Origin: Bidens hawaiensis
Taxonomy: Eukaryota > Streptophyta > Magnoliopsida > Asterales > Asteraceae
DNA: 64,000 bases
Assembly (NCBI GenBank): GCA_021521415.1
Contig: JAIQDT010001114.1
Span: 434,001 to 498,000 of the forward strand
Reading direction: 5' to 3'
Made by a program: the position numbers and the translations under genes. Positions 1 through 11,335 of the stretch are shown here, one piece after another (within the stretch, counting starts at the first letter, position 1; each line of letters starts with the position of its first letter). Under the pieces are notes generated by a model that ran no database searches, was not told where the DNA came from, and was given only the letters and a program-made list of their open reading frames with translations.

Positions 1-432
1 ACTGGCTACCATTCAACCCGTTTTCCTTCCATTTAGGTAATCTTTGTTTGGTGTGAATGGAATAGTGAAATTATGCATGCATTATATAGAGACTGGAAAG
101 TTGAACACGACACCGTGTATTAGGAAACACGACCCCGTGCTGCTAGAAGAATAAATGTTCCTGAGTCATAGAATTGTACGGAGTCAGCGCGTATCATGCT
201 GAAGATTCTAGGGTGACCACGGTGCCGTGTTTAGGAAAGCATGGCCCCATGCTTTTAGTCACAGTGAATTTCATTTTAATTCTCAACATGATTTACTATC
301 CGGAATTCTTAGAATGACGTTTATTGTGATAATTTGGAAGTTTGGTCATCTAAAAATTACTTTTCATTAAATAAAAGTCTTAGAACAATTACGGGATAAG
401 CCCGGGTTTCCTAAGAAAAGAAAATAGTCGGG
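1..432. other. Non-coding 3' internal region of Athila-1
   Basis: No supportable gene. It holds several short imperfect palindromes of the form CACGACCCCGTGC (around 108-140 and 220-256), the same motif class that forms an array in the 5' LTR of this element near 16.2-16.5 kb. Confidence 0.5.
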
Positions 433-789
433 TTAAGCCCGAAGTCCTAACACATTGTGCTTAATGCACTTGATTACACATAAAAGCATAAAATTAAGTT
501 TCCTAGAGTTCTCCGAAAGGCTCTCCTCCTCCGAATGGTCCTGGTGGTGGAAAATACGTGAAACCAAGAACTTAAACTGGAGTTGCTCGTTGATGTCTCG
601 GAGTTCCATTTTCATGTTTTTCACCGATTCGGTGAGTTGCACGAGACGCATTTCCGCAAGGAGATTCATTTCGGTGAGTTCTTTCACGAGTTCCTGAAGT
701 TTCAAGAGAAGCTCGGTTTTGGAAACATGGCGGGCATCGTTTCTCGGATGTCGGGAAACGGGAATTGCTTCATTCATCTCAGTTGGCAT
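433..789 (-). CDS. Small ORF downstream of Athila-1 integrase, unknown function
   Basis: An uninterrupted 118-codon ORF lies between the integrase and the expected 3' LTR, on the same strand as the element. The protein is rich in Glu, Lys and Leu, with a predicted-looking amphipathic stretch at residues about 24-75 (ELLLKLQELVKEL and following heptads), so a coiled coil is likely. There is no signal peptide and no clear membrane segment, so it does not look like an env-type protein. A TATAAAAG sequence at 855-862 on the same strand sits about 66 bp before the ATG, which would allow expression from its own promoter. I do not recognise the family. It could be an accessory element gene or a chance ORF. 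Confidence 0.45.
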   Translation of the reverse strand: MPTEMNEAIPVSRHPRNDARHVSKTELLLKLQELVKELTEMNLLAEMRLVQLTESVKNMKMELRDINEQLQFKFLVSRIFHHQDHSEEESLSENSRKLNFMLLCVIKCIKHNVLGLRA

Positions 790-854
790 GCTGAATTATC
801 AGAGGTTTTTGGTTTGGTTTTGGTTTGTGCAAGGAATGCAATGACACAAGGTGG

Positions 855-862
855 CTTTTATA
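855..862 (-). promoter_or_regulatory. Candidate TATA box for the 118-codon ORF
   Basis: Minus strand reads TATAAAAG, 66 bp upstream of the ATG at 789. Spacing suits a plant core promoter, but no other element was confirmed. Confidence 0.35.
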
Positions 863-1128
863 ACCAAACAAGAAACCGAGCACGACACTGTGCTTATGGA
901 AGCATGCCCCCGTGTTTTTAGTCTGACAATTCAGTTACAAACCAATCTGACTAAGATTTTTGCAGCGTAGATGCCGGCCCGCATTTTTAGGCACGGGACC
1001 GTGCTTTTGAGAGCACGCCCCCGTGGTTTTTGTGTTTTCTAAAAATATTATTTTATATATTTTTTTATTTTATACAAGGCCTAGTTTTGAGAAGGTCTTG
1101 GCCAGACCTTATTTTCTTACGTTCTTAA
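863..1128. other. Non-coding spacer between integrase and small ORF
   Basis: No gene seen. It contains further CACG...CGTG imperfect palindromes (around 880-920 and 980-1026) like those in the LTR of the same element. Confidence 0.4.
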
Positions 1129-1800
1129 TCAAGAAGTTTGGAGGATTAATACCTCCAACACTTCTTCAAGTGGATCGTCGATATATGGCTTTAATCGATG
1201 TCCATTTACCTTGAACTTCTGGCCGTTCGAATTTGAAATCTTGATGGTTCCATAGTCAAAAACTGTTTCAACTACGTATGGACCTGACCATCGGGATTTC
1301 AGTTTTCCTGGGAAAAGACATAAACGAGCGTTGTATAACTGTACACGGTCGCCAGTTTTAAATTTTTTATTTTCTTTTAACTGAGTGTCGTGTATGCGTT
1401 TAGTCTTTTCTTTGTAGGACCAGGAATTTTCATAGGCCATTGTTCTCAGTTCTTCGAGTTCACGAATTTGATCTTCCCGGTTTGCTCCGGCGGACGTTAG
1501 ATCGAAATTCACTGCTCTAAGGGCCCAGTAGGCTTTGTGTTTTAATCCTACTGGTAGATGACATGCCTTCCCGTAGACGAGCTTGAAGGGTGTCGTTCCT
1601 AAGGGAGTTTTGTAGGCCGTCCTAAGGGCCCACAAAGCGTCATCTAACTTTTCTACCCCATTTTTACTATTCATTCCTATACTTCTTTCTAAAATCCTTT
1701 TAATTCCTCGATTCGAGACTTCCACCTGTCCACTGGTCTGCGGGTGATATGGTGTTGCTAGGCGGTGGTGAACCCCATATCGTGCTAAGACCTTGTCCAT
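1129..1800 (-). pseudogene. Athila-1 integrase, C-terminal part
   Basis: 223 codons in one frame. The start reads into the second half of the integrase catalytic core: HPQTSGQVEVSNR carries the third acidic residue (E) of the DDE triad. The second D (SDRGTHF) lies just upstream in the same frame (about 1801-1845), before the annotated Met. After the core come the linker and a C-terminal region with GPYVV and an SH3-like basic segment (residues about 150-205) typical of Ty3 integrases. The frame is open to a normal-looking stop, so this end of the protein is not truncated. The break is on the N-terminal side, where a deletion separates it from the zinc-binding half. Confidence 0.85.
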
Positions 1801-1903
1801 CAGGGTGTTACAGAAGTGAGTACCTCTGTCGCTTATGAGGGCTTTTGGTATTCCGAATCTTGAGAATAACTTTTTCAGAAATCGTACAACTACTCGAGCA
1901 TCG

Positions 1904-2467
1904 TTAGTGGGAAGAGTTGGGAAATGGCCCCATGAAATCTATTCCCCATACATCAAAGATTTCACAAATTTGAATGCCCTTTTGAGCCATCTCATTTTTC
2001 GATGAGATGTTCCCGGCTCTTTGACAAGCATCGCATGCTTGGATCAAAGTTTGTGTATCTTTGTATATAGTGGGCCAGAAAAATCCTCCATCGAACACTT
2101 TCCTGACCGTGGTGGTGGTACCGTGGTGTCCTTCATGGCAGTGTTTGAGAATGTCTAAGGCCTCCTTGCCTGCTACGCACCTACGAATGACTTGATCCGC
2201 ACCTATCCTAAATACGTATGGATCTTCCCAGAAGTAAAACTTAAGATTGGAGAAGAATTTCTTTCGCTGTTGATGGGTAAGTCCTTTTCTGAGAATCCTA
2301 CAAGCTAAGTAATTTGCGAAGTCGGCATACCATGGACCTTCGTCTTTTTCCTTTATTACGTCTTGAATGTGCATGAGGACTTCATGTGGGAAATTATCAT
2401 TGATAATTTCTTTGTGAAGTTCTTTGGGAGTTGGACATTCTAAACGTGAGAGGTGGTTCGCGGCCAC
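1904..2467 (-). pseudogene. Athila-1 RNase H end and integrase zinc-binding domain
   Basis: 187 codons. It begins at the end of RNase H (AANHLSRLE, the usual boundary motif) and runs through the HHCC zinc-binding domain (CHEGHHG then CDACQR at residues about 108-150) to the first catalytic Asp (WGIDFMGPFP). It then stops after PNSSH. The segment that normally follows the GPFP motif (about 20 codons of the catalytic core) is missing, and the next segment resumes in another frame at about 1903. Upstream, the frame continues to the copia insertion at 2522 with readable codons, showing that the element was continuous here before that insertion. Confidence 0.85.
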
Positions 2468-2517
2468 ATTTTCTACTCCCTTCTTGTCTTTAACTTCGAT
2501 GTCGAACTCTTGGAGTA

Positions 2518-2522
2518 GTAGG
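2518..2522. repeat. Target-site duplication GTAGG, left copy
   Basis: Five bases GTAGG directly before the TGTTGGG start of the copia LTR. The identical pentamer follows the other LTR at 10670-10674. A 5-bp duplication is what copia integrases make. Confidence 0.95.
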
Positions 2523-3482
2523 TGTTGGGTTTTAACAAGATTATCAAAGTGATAAAATCCCTATTTAACCAAAAACGCAGCGGATATAAAAGTTTTAAAT
2601 CTTGTTAATATGATATGTATAAAACCAATTTTAAACATGCAAAACCCAAACCCGGATCCAAATACGAATTACACACTATCAAATACATGCATGTCACTAT
2701 AAGTCCATGCATGTTACTACTACCTTTCAATATGACAAAACCGGGTGAAAGAGATGATGATTGAAAGGTAATAACTTGAATATGGAAGCTCCTCAAGCTA
2801 GCATACCCCAAGCTTCAACAACACACCACTTCTAGCTAGGATTTGCACTTGAAATTTTCTTCTTCTTTTCTTATGTTGGATGAAAATACCCAAGAGAGGA
2901 AGAGAGAAAAGTTTACTTGGAAATTATATGTGTTATGAAAGAATGAAAGAGAAAGATTTGGTTTTATTTAAAGGCACCTTTCTCTCCACCAATAATAACC
3001 ATTGCATGTCTCCACTCACCTTGCATGTCTCCACTCAAACATATAATAATATTACATTTGAAAGAGGTATTATCTTTTTCTTTTATAAAACTTTAAACAT
3101 ATATATATATATATATATATCCATACATATATACTTTTATAAGTTTATAACTTATAACTTATAAAACCTATTATATGTTAAGAGACATGCTTGGTTATTA
3201 TTATTCACATATTGTTATTTAACCAACTTAAATAACACTATGTAATGTTCTTTCATAAAACATAAATCTTCCATATGATTTGTTTATTACACAAGTACAT
3301 TTTATTTAGAAACCCCTTTCCAAATAACTCAAGTGTTAATATTCATTTGTTATGATCACATCATATATGAACGAATATTATCGGTGTTTGTCTAGCTTGT
3401 TATTGGGTATGACCCGACTTGGATCATAACGTACTAGCCACATCAATTTAATATATGTCTCTTGGGCAGACCAAGTACAACA
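2523..3482 (-). repeat. Copia 3' LTR
   Basis: Starts TGTTGGGTTTTAAC and ends CAAGTACAACA on the plus strand. It is nearly identical to 9741-10669. Differences include a direct 17-18-bp duplication near 3001-3040 (GCATGTCTCCACTC twice) and a longer (AT)n run at about 3101-3120. Confidence 0.95.
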
Positions 3483-3493
3483 ATCTCCCACTT
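3483..3493 (-). other. Copia polypurine tract
   Basis: Minus strand reads AAGTGGGAGAT directly before the 3' LTR. This is the usual position and composition of the plus-strand DNA primer. Confidence 0.85.
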
Positions 3494-4258
3494 GCACAAG
3501 ATACATAGAAGATTGATGCAAGTAGCAAATACCGCCTAACTACGGTTTACTACCCCTAATACGTATGACGAAGTGCCATTCAATAACATCATCCCTTTCA
3601 AGTCCCATACTTGAAAATGATTTAGGTGAAACTATCATTTATCCTTTTGCCACAAATGTCATGTTAAATCCAGAGACACAGAGTGATCATTCTCTGTTGA
3701 TTTAACTTGTCAGACCTTAGACATTTAACTCTCAACGAATAAGAGGGACAAATCCCATATTGACTACATACGTCTCTCACTATCACCTTGTACTATACTT
3801 GAGCTTAGCCTTATGTACTGACATATTTCAGAGCAGCGAAGAACTAAGTCAAAGCATAATAGTCGATGAATATCAAGACCCAATATGTATCTCAGGTCGA
3901 AGGATACTATGAAGTTCGCCTTTACTCAAATTTACTTATGATCACAAATCCCAAGGATTCCATGCAGTAAAATTGAGAGCGGGTCAGTCCAATATTTATC
4001 CCATAAATATCTATGAACCTTGGCAGCAACCCTTTGCTATATTCATACCTCATGAATATCTACCAATCCAAGTTCATAATAGTCTTACTTTCACATTTGT
4101 TCCCACAAATACTAACGACTACGGACGTTTAGAATAACTCAAATTATTCACGGATTTAAACATACTAAAATGGAACATAACTCAAGAACATGACCATAAC
4201 CTAAACCATATGATTGAGTTAAAATAAAATTGTTCCAATATCCAAATACAAATTTTGA
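3494..4258 (-). other. Copia 3' non-coding region
   Basis: About 765 bp between the end of the pol frame and the polypurine tract. No ORF of note and no captured gene seen. Confidence 0.6.
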
Positions 4259-7200
4259 TCAAATCCAATCACTAGAATATCGAAGTCCTAAGGCGCAAGT
4301 ATGACTCTCATGCTTCGGCCTTTCAAGGAGTTTCGTAAGTGGGTCCGCAATGTTTTGATCAGTGTGAACTTTGCGAATACATATCTTTCCCTATTCAACT
4401 TCATCCCTTATGTAGTTGAATCTCCGCTCAATGTGCCTAGTCTTTTGATGTGCGCGGGGTTCCTTGATTTGAGCAATCGCACCCTCGTTGTCACAAAAGT
4501 TCTCTGGAGGGTCCTGAATGGTACGAACCACTCCTAGATCGGCAATGAACTTTCTAATCCATGCAGCTTCTTGAGCTACCAGGGAGGCGGCGATGTATTC
4601 AGATTCAGTGGTGGATAAAGCTACCACGTCTTGTTTTGCACTCTTCCATGAGACAGCACCACCATTGAGAATGAAAACGTATCCCGATTGTGATCGAGAA
4701 TCATCTCGATCAGTTTGGAAACTCGCATCAGTGTAACCCTTCACAACGAGTTCCTCCTCACCAGAGCCATATATTATAAACATATCCTTAGTCCTTCTAA
4801 GGTATTTCAATATGCTTTTAACAGCCATCCAATGGCTAGTTCCCGGATTTTGTTGGTGTCGACTTGTCATGCTCAAGGCGCATGACACATCCGGTCTAGT
4901 GCAAATCATGGCATACATAATGGATCCTATAGCAGATGCATATGGGATACCACTCATTTTGTCTTGCTCATCCTTTGAGCTTGGACATTGAGAAGCACTC
5001 AACATCGTTCCTTTTTGAATAGGTACCAAACCTTTCTTAGAGTTTTCCATCTTGAACCTTTTCAAGATCTTGTCAATGTATGCACTTTGATTCAAACCTA
5101 TCAACCGCCTTGATCTATCCCTATAGATTCTTATTCCCAGAATATAGGCGGCTTCACCAAGATCCTTTATGGAAAAACAGCTTCCAAGCCAGGCTTTCAC
5201 ACCTTCCAAGGTTGGAATGTCATTTCCAAACAGTAATATGTCATCGACATATAATACCAGAAAGGTTATGATGCTCCCACTAGCTTTCTTATACACACAA
5301 GCTTCATCAGCGTTTTTGATGAATCCAAATTTCTTAACTTCATCATCAAAACGGTGATTCCAACTTCTGGATGCTTGTTTCAATCCATAGATTGATTTCT
5401 TCAACTTGCATACTTTGTTAGGATGTTGTGGATCGATAAAACCTTCAGGCTGAACCATATAAACATCTTCATTAAGATGCCCATTTAGAAAAGCAGTTTT
5501 GACATCCATTTGCCATATCTCAAAGTCATAATATGCGGCTATGGCAAACAATATCCTTATAGACTTTAGCATCGCCACGGGCGAGAAAGTTTCATCATAA
5601 TCAACCCCTTGAGTTTGAGTGAAACCCTTTGCTACAAGTCTAGCTTTATAAGTATCCAAGGTTCCATGCATATCAGTTTTCTTCTTGAAAACCCACTTAC
5701 TTCCAACCAGCTTGGAATTTAGAGGTGGAGCAACCAAGTCCCATACTTGATTGTCATGCATGGATTGCATCTCAACATTCATGGCTTCTAGCCATTTGTC
5801 ACAATCAGATTGCGACATTGCATCTTGGTATGTGGTGGGTTCATCCGAATCAACCACGTAGCATCCATCCATGAAAAATCCATATCTCTCAGGTGGGGTG
5901 CTAACTCTACCAAATTTGCAAATGTTTTGTGTGTTTTGATCAACCATTTGATCATCCCCAACAACCTCTTGTTGATTGCTAGTGTCAACCAAACGTTTAT
6001 CGGCTTGTAGTTCTCGATCCTCTTCGAGTTCTACAGTTCTATTAGTTCCTTCCATAAGGAACCTTCTTTCCAAGAACTTAGCCTTTCGAGCTATAAACAC
6101 TTTATGCTCGCTTGGATTGTAGAAATAATATCCCATCGAATCCATGGGATATCCTACAAATATACACTTAGTGGATCGACATTCAAGTTTGTCAGGGGTG
6201 TAGATCTTAACATAAGCCTCACAACCCCATACCTTTAAATATGAAAATTTCGGAGCCTTTCCATGCCATATTTCAAAAGGTGTCCTATCCACTTTCTTGG
6301 TTGGTGCTATATTTAAAATACGGGCAGCAAAGATCACAGCGAAACCCCAAAATGATAGAGGTAATGAGCATCTAGCCATCATGGAACGAACCATGTCCAA
6401 TAAAGTTCGATTCCTCCTTTCGGACACACCATTATGTTGTGGTGTTCCAGGTGGAGTAAGTTGTGAGACAATCCCACAACTCCTAAGATGTTCTAGAAAC
6501 GCATCATTGAGGTATTCACCTCCTCTATCGGAACGTAGTACCTTGATTGTTTTGTTGAGTTGATTTTGTACTTCATTTTGGAAGACTTTGAACATTTCAA
6601 AGGCCTCATTTTTGTGTCTTAACAACAACACATACCCATAGCGACTATAATCGTCGGTAAAGGTAATGAAGTATCTTTCACCATTTCTTGTCATTGTCCT
6701 AAGAGGTCCACATACATCCGAATGTATGATACCTAATAAGTCTTTCGCCCTTTCATTTGTTCCATTAAAGGGTTCTTTGGCCATCTTTCCCAATAAACAA
6801 GATTCACATTCATCAAATGAATCAACATTTGATTTCAAAAGACCATTCTTTCGAAGTGTATGAATACGATTCTTGTTTATGTGACCAAGACGACAATGCC
6901 AAAGAAAAGTATTACTCAAATCCATTTTGAGTCTTTTGGTGTTAGCTTGGTACAACGAGTTATCAATGTATGAGTCATCATGAATTAATTCATAAATGCC
7001 ATAAAATGGCATCGCTTTAAAATAAAAGACATTATCCATGAAAACATAAATACCATTATCAACAAACTTAAAGTCATAACCAGATTGTCTTAATACAGAA
7101 ACAGAGATAATATTCCTAGTCAAACTAGGGGAATATAAAATGTTTTTCAAAACAATTTCCAAACCATTTGGAAGCTTTAAAACGTAATCTCCTCGGGCTT

Positions 7201-7393
7201 GGACATCAACCTTTGCTCCATTACCCATGAAGAGACTTATATCTCCTTTCTTTACCTTATTTCTTCTTTTGAACCCCTGCAATGAATTGCATATGTGAGT
7301 TCCGCATCCGATATCCAATACCCATGTGTTAGAAGAAATAATATTAAGATCAATGTGAATCATGAAAGTTGTACCTGAGGTTTTCCCCCGCAT
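4259..7393 (-). pseudogene. Copia pol polyprotein (protease, integrase, RT, RNase H), broken
   Basis: 1000 codons are open from 7393 to a TAG at 4391-4393; the same frame then stays open for 43 more codons (to 4259) with typical copia C-terminal sequence (ADPLTK), so the TAG is premature. Domains: protease with DIG at residues 27-29 (DTG or DSG is usual); GAG-pre-integrase HHCC (H166, H171, C196, C199); integrase DDE (D226, D289, E325); RT with QMDVKTAF near 628 and YVDD at 715-718; RNase H at about 905-1000 with YTDAS, TESEY and CDNEG. Gag lies upstream in another frame: the change falls in a G5A4 run near 7390, consistent with a one-base indel in what is normally a single gag-pol ORF. Confidence 0.93.
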
Positions 7394-8266
7394 CCCTCTT
7401 AGCTTTCACCTCCCTGAGATAGGTCGGACAATTTCTCATCCAATGACCTATCTCACCACAACCAAAGCACAAATCCTCAGCGCTAACCTTTAGCTTCTTT
7501 GGCTTTGGCTCCGCCTTTGCCTTTCCTTTGAACCCCTTCTTGACTTGCCCCTTACCAACGGCAACCTTTGCTTTTGGTTCCGGGTGATGCCTTTTCTTTG
7601 AGCCACCCTCATTGATCGCAAGAACGGGTAAAACCATTTTACCCATGCCGGCCTCGGCTGTCTTAAGCAATGCGTGAAGCTCACCAATGTTTTTGTCCCA
7701 TCCATTCATGTTGTAGTTCATGACGAATTTCTTAAACCTTTTAGTTAAGCCATTTAGGATTAAATCCGTGGCTAACTCTTTTGAGACGGGACAGTTAAGC
7801 CGTTCAAGCCGATCAATGTGGCTCTTCATCTTAAGTACATAAGATGAAACAGATTGGGTTTCTTCCATATGACATGCATGAAGCGCTCGAACCGTTTCGA
7901 ATCGCTCAACCCGAGCTAGAGTAAGGAACATTCCTTAAGTTGGGTTATCATGTCATACGCCCCATGATTCTCGAAATCCTTTTGGATCTCGGGAATCATT
8001 GTTCCCAACATGAGGCAAGAAACTTGCACCGAATCCTCGGTGTATTTTAACCAATCCACATAGGCATCCAAGTTATTGACATCGGGTTCATCGGGAATAG
8101 GATCGTCTAAAATATAAGACTTCTTTTCTTGCTTGAGAACAATTCTCAAGTTTCGATACCAATCCATGAAGTTGTTAAAGTTTAGACGATCCTTATCCAG
8201 AATGGATCTTAGTGATAGATTATGCACGTGTGGGATAATTGCGTTTGGTGCGTTGTTTGCGGCCAT
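7350..8266 (-). pseudogene. Copia gag with CCHC zinc knuckle, frameshifted
   Basis: Starts at the ATG at 8266 (MAANNAPN...), read in one frame to about 7931, then in another to 7350. A one-base loss near 7930 explains the switch, because the protein sense continues across it. The N-terminal part resembles the UBN2/Retrotran_gag type (DWYRNLRIVLKQEKK). A CX2CX4HX4C zinc knuckle, CFGCGEIGHWMRNC, is near the C-terminus, preceded by a Lys-rich segment (about 7480-7600), as expected for the RNA-binding nucleocapsid part. It forms the capsid of the element particle. Confidence 0.9.
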
Positions 8267-9727
8267 CTAAAAGAATTTTAACAAAGTTTAAATTAGTATT
8301 TTCGATATTAATAAAATTTTAATCTTTAATACCCTTTAAATGTCTCCAAGACAATTATTGATTAAAATCTAGAACCCAACGTATCATTCAAATAGTAGTT
8401 AGGTGACCTTTATCCTACTATTCGAATTAACAAGGTAGTCAACGTTTGACAATTGCAACCCTTTGCAACTTCTAGTTTTATGGGATCGGTTAAACATCAT
8501 ATGTTTAGTTGGTATGTTAAATCCCATAAACACCTTTGAACGCCATGTTAAGGTGATCCTATTGTCATGGTTTCAAATCAAGTCGTCCTACTTATACACA
8601 CGTGTGAGTTTACTCATACAAGTGGTTAGGTGATCCTAATGCCAAAAGTACTTGTAAAATCACCTTAAGATCACAAGTTTTCTTAAAAGTGCTTAGGTGA
8701 TCCTAACTCACTTTCAAGTCTACAAGTGACTTAAGTGTCGTATAAAAGGATGGTGTTTAACTTGTTTTTAAAAAGGGATTTTAGTTTTCTAAATTCTAGA
8801 TTGGAAAACTATTTATTGTACCTTTCATTTGCATGCATTCAAATGTATGGTACTTAGTTGAAAAACCCATTTTCAAAGTTCCAATTAATAAAACCCATTT
8901 TTATTATGAAATCATTAGTTATTAATAAAACCAATTTTTATTACCTAACGATTTCTAAGGAACCAATTTTATGCTAGTTGATTTTAAGTTGTTAAGCAAA
9001 CCATATTGCAAATAATAAGTAAATCAACCATGCAAGCACAAAATATACACAACCACAAGTTCATAACCATAGCCTCCTAACATTGACCACACTTGTTGAC
9101 CGAAGACAACTGTGTCAAAAAGTCTCTCCTAAGGGACCCAAAAGAACATGCACTTGTGTCGGTGAACTCCCACTTGATTCCGCATCCATATGCTCCAAGT
9201 GTTTACTCCCGGTGTTGTGGTCTTCATCATTTTATTTGGGCTTCCATCCATGCATCTTATTTTACAAAATATATCCTAATACATTTTTCTAGTAAAAGAA
9301 ATACATCTAATCTACTTATTATTACAAGCCATATGAATGAATAAATAGATTACAAACCCAAATAAATATTACAACCAAATCGAATGAACAAACAACCAAC
9401 ACAATCATTCAACCAAACACAAGGCCATGGCTAGGTTATGAACATCTATTACACATCCAAATATGCAATAATACAAGACCAAAATGGTTCCCCTTTTGCC
9501 TCAAAACTTTCGGCCAAAGCTTAAGCAAACCGAAAGTTTCGGGTTTTGTCCAAACAAACTAAACAATCATCCAAATGACTTGGTTTTTCAAGATTACCAC
9601 ATGCATGTAAAGTATAACCTTGAAAAACCATGGGGTAACCAAAACCCCAAAAAGTTCGGCCAAATGGTGAAACCCACCATAAACCCGAAAAATTTTGGGT
9701 CTAATGAAGCATGCATTCGTATAAGCG
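8267..9727 (-). other. Copia 5' leader (untranslated)
   Basis: About 1.46 kb between primer site and gag ATG. No long ORF on the element strand. Short repeats of TTAGGTGATCCTAA type recur (8640-8710). The leader is long for a copia element. Confidence 0.6.
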
Positions 9728-9739
9728 GCTCTGATACCA
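9728..9739 (-). other. Copia primer-binding site (initiator Met tRNA)
   Basis: Minus strand TGGTATCAGAGC, one base from the 5' LTR. This is the standard plant copia primer site complementary to the 3' end of initiator tRNA-Met. Confidence 0.95.
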
Positions 9740-9740
9740 T

Positions 9741-10669
9741 TGTTGGGTTTTAACAAGATTATCAAAGTGATAAAATCCCTATTTTACCAAAAACGCAGCG
9801 GATATAAAAGTTTTAAATCTTGTTAATATGATATGTATAAAACCAATTTTAAACATGCAAAACCCAAACCCGGATCCAAATACGAATTACACACTATCAA
9901 ATACATGCATGTCACTATAAGTCCATGCATGTTACTACTACCTTTCAATATGACAAAACCGGGTGAAAGAGATGTTGATTGAAAGGTAAGAACTTGAATA
10001 TGGAAGCTCCTCAAGCTAGCATACCCCAAGCTTCAACAACACACCACTTCTAGCTAGGATTTGCACTTGAAATTTTCTTCTTCTTTTCTTATGTTGGATG
10101 AAAATACCCAAGAGAGGAAGAGAGAAAAGTTTACTTGGAAATTATGTGTGTTATGAAAGAATGAAAGAGAAAGACTTGGTTTTATTTAAAGGCATCTTTC
10201 TCTCCACCAATAATAACCATTGCATGTCTCCACTCAAACATATAATAATATTACATTTGAAAGAGTTATTATCTTTTTCTTTTATAAAACTTTAAACATA
10301 TATATATATATCCATATATATACTTTTATAAGTTTATAACTTATAACTTATAAAACCTATTATATGTTAAGAGACATGCTTGGTTATTATTATTCACATA
10401 TTGTTATTTAACCAACTTAAATAACACTATGTAATGTTCTTTCATAAAACATAAATCATCCATATGATTTGTTTATTACACAAGTATATTTTATTTAGAA
10501 ACCCCTTTCCAAATAACTCAAGTGTTAATATTCATTTGTTATGATCACATCATATATGAACGAATATTATCGGTGTTTGTCTAGCTTGTTATTGGGTATG
10601 ACCCGACTTGGATCATAACGTACTAACCACATCAATTTAATATGTCTCTTGGGCAGACCGAGTCCAACA
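9741..10669 (-). repeat. Copia 5' LTR
   Basis: 929 bp, TG...CA termini. It matches 2523-3482 with about a dozen substitutions and three length differences, and is followed by the second GTAGG. Confidence 0.95.
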
Positions 10670-10674
10670 GTAGG
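10670..10674. repeat. Target-site duplication GTAGG, right copy
   Basis: Identical to 2518-2522. Joining the flanks at this pentamer restores the continuous Athila-1 RNase H reading sense. Confidence 0.95.
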
Positions 10675-10979
10675 ATCCACCGGATGAGTCTAGGTTTGGC
10701 ATCTTGTTTGTTGAATAGGTAACGTATTTCGGCATAATCGGTGTAAACTATGGTTTTGGAAAGAACTATGTATGATCTAAATGTTTCAAAGGCAAATACT
10801 ACTGCTAGTAACTCTTTTTCTGTTGTGGTATAATTTTCTTGTGCATCGTTAAGAGTTTTGCTGGCATAGTAAATTGGGTGAAAGTGTTTTTCTTTGCGTT
10901 GTCCGAGTACGGCTCCAACTGCAAAGTCACTTGTGTCGCACATGATTTCGAATGGAAGGGTCCAATCGGGTGTGGTCAT
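10675..10979 (-). pseudogene. Athila-1 RNase H, N-terminal part
   Basis: The Ty3 RNase H-like fold begins at about 10960 with [18 protein letters not shown] (catalytic Asp in CDTSD or its neighbour), then [14 protein letters not shown] with the conserved Glu, and [11 protein letters not shown] with the next Asp. The copia element cuts it after RWILLL; the rest resumes beyond 2522. Upstream, the RT thumb/connection (10980-11335) is present in another frame, so an indel separates it from the RT core. Confidence 0.85.
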
Positions 10980-11335
10980 GATTGGTGCGTTGACAAGTTT
11001 GTCTTTTAGTGTATTGAATTATTCAACACACTCCTCAGAGAAGATGAATGGTGCGTCTTTCTCCAGAAGTTTGGTCATAGGTCTTGAAATTTTTTAGAAG
11101 TCTTTTATGAAGCGTCGGTAGAAACCTGCGTGACCTAGAAAACTTCTAATGGCTTTGACTCAAGTTGGTGGCGGAAGTTTGGACATGGTTTCTATTTTGG
11201 CCCTATCAACTTCTAGTCCGTTTTGAGAAATCTTGTGTCCTTAAACGATGCCTTCCTTTACCATAAAATGGCATTTTTCCCAGTTGAGCACTAGATTTAC
11301 TTCTTCACACCTAGCCAATATTTTGTCTAAGTTTT

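Larger units (their letters stand above)
2523..10669 (-). mobile_element. Near-complete Ty1/copia retrotransposon inside Athila-1
   Basis: 8.15 kb element with two LTRs (960 and 929 bp), both bounded by TG...CA and flanked by GTAGG. On the minus strand: 5' LTR, initiator-Met primer site, about 1.46-kb leader, gag, protease, integrase, RT, RNase H (the copia order), polypurine tract, 3' LTR. By eye the LTRs differ by about a dozen substitutions plus a short duplication and (AT)n length changes, so the insertion is young. Coding is broken by two frameshifts and one internal TAG, so this copy should not be autonomous although all catalytic residues I looked for are present. The lineage within copia was not resolved. 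Confidence 0.95.

Noticed and set aside
583..921. 112-codon plus-strand ORF overlapping the small Athila ORF
   Set aside because: Lies opposite the 118-codon minus ORF, which has the right strand for the element, a TATA box and coiled-coil composition. The plus ORF has no such support.
2605..2811. 68-codon ORF present twice (also 9823-10029)
   Set aside because: It occurs twice only because it lies in both copia LTRs; composition and position give no sign of a gene.
7390..7400. Programmed frameshift between copia gag and pol
   Set aside because: Plant copia elements normally use one ORF, and the change sits in a homopolymer run next to other lesions, so a simple indel is more likely.
9484..9753. 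89-codon plus-strand ORF
   Set aside because: It is antisense in the copia leader and crosses the primer site and LTR border, so it is a shadow.
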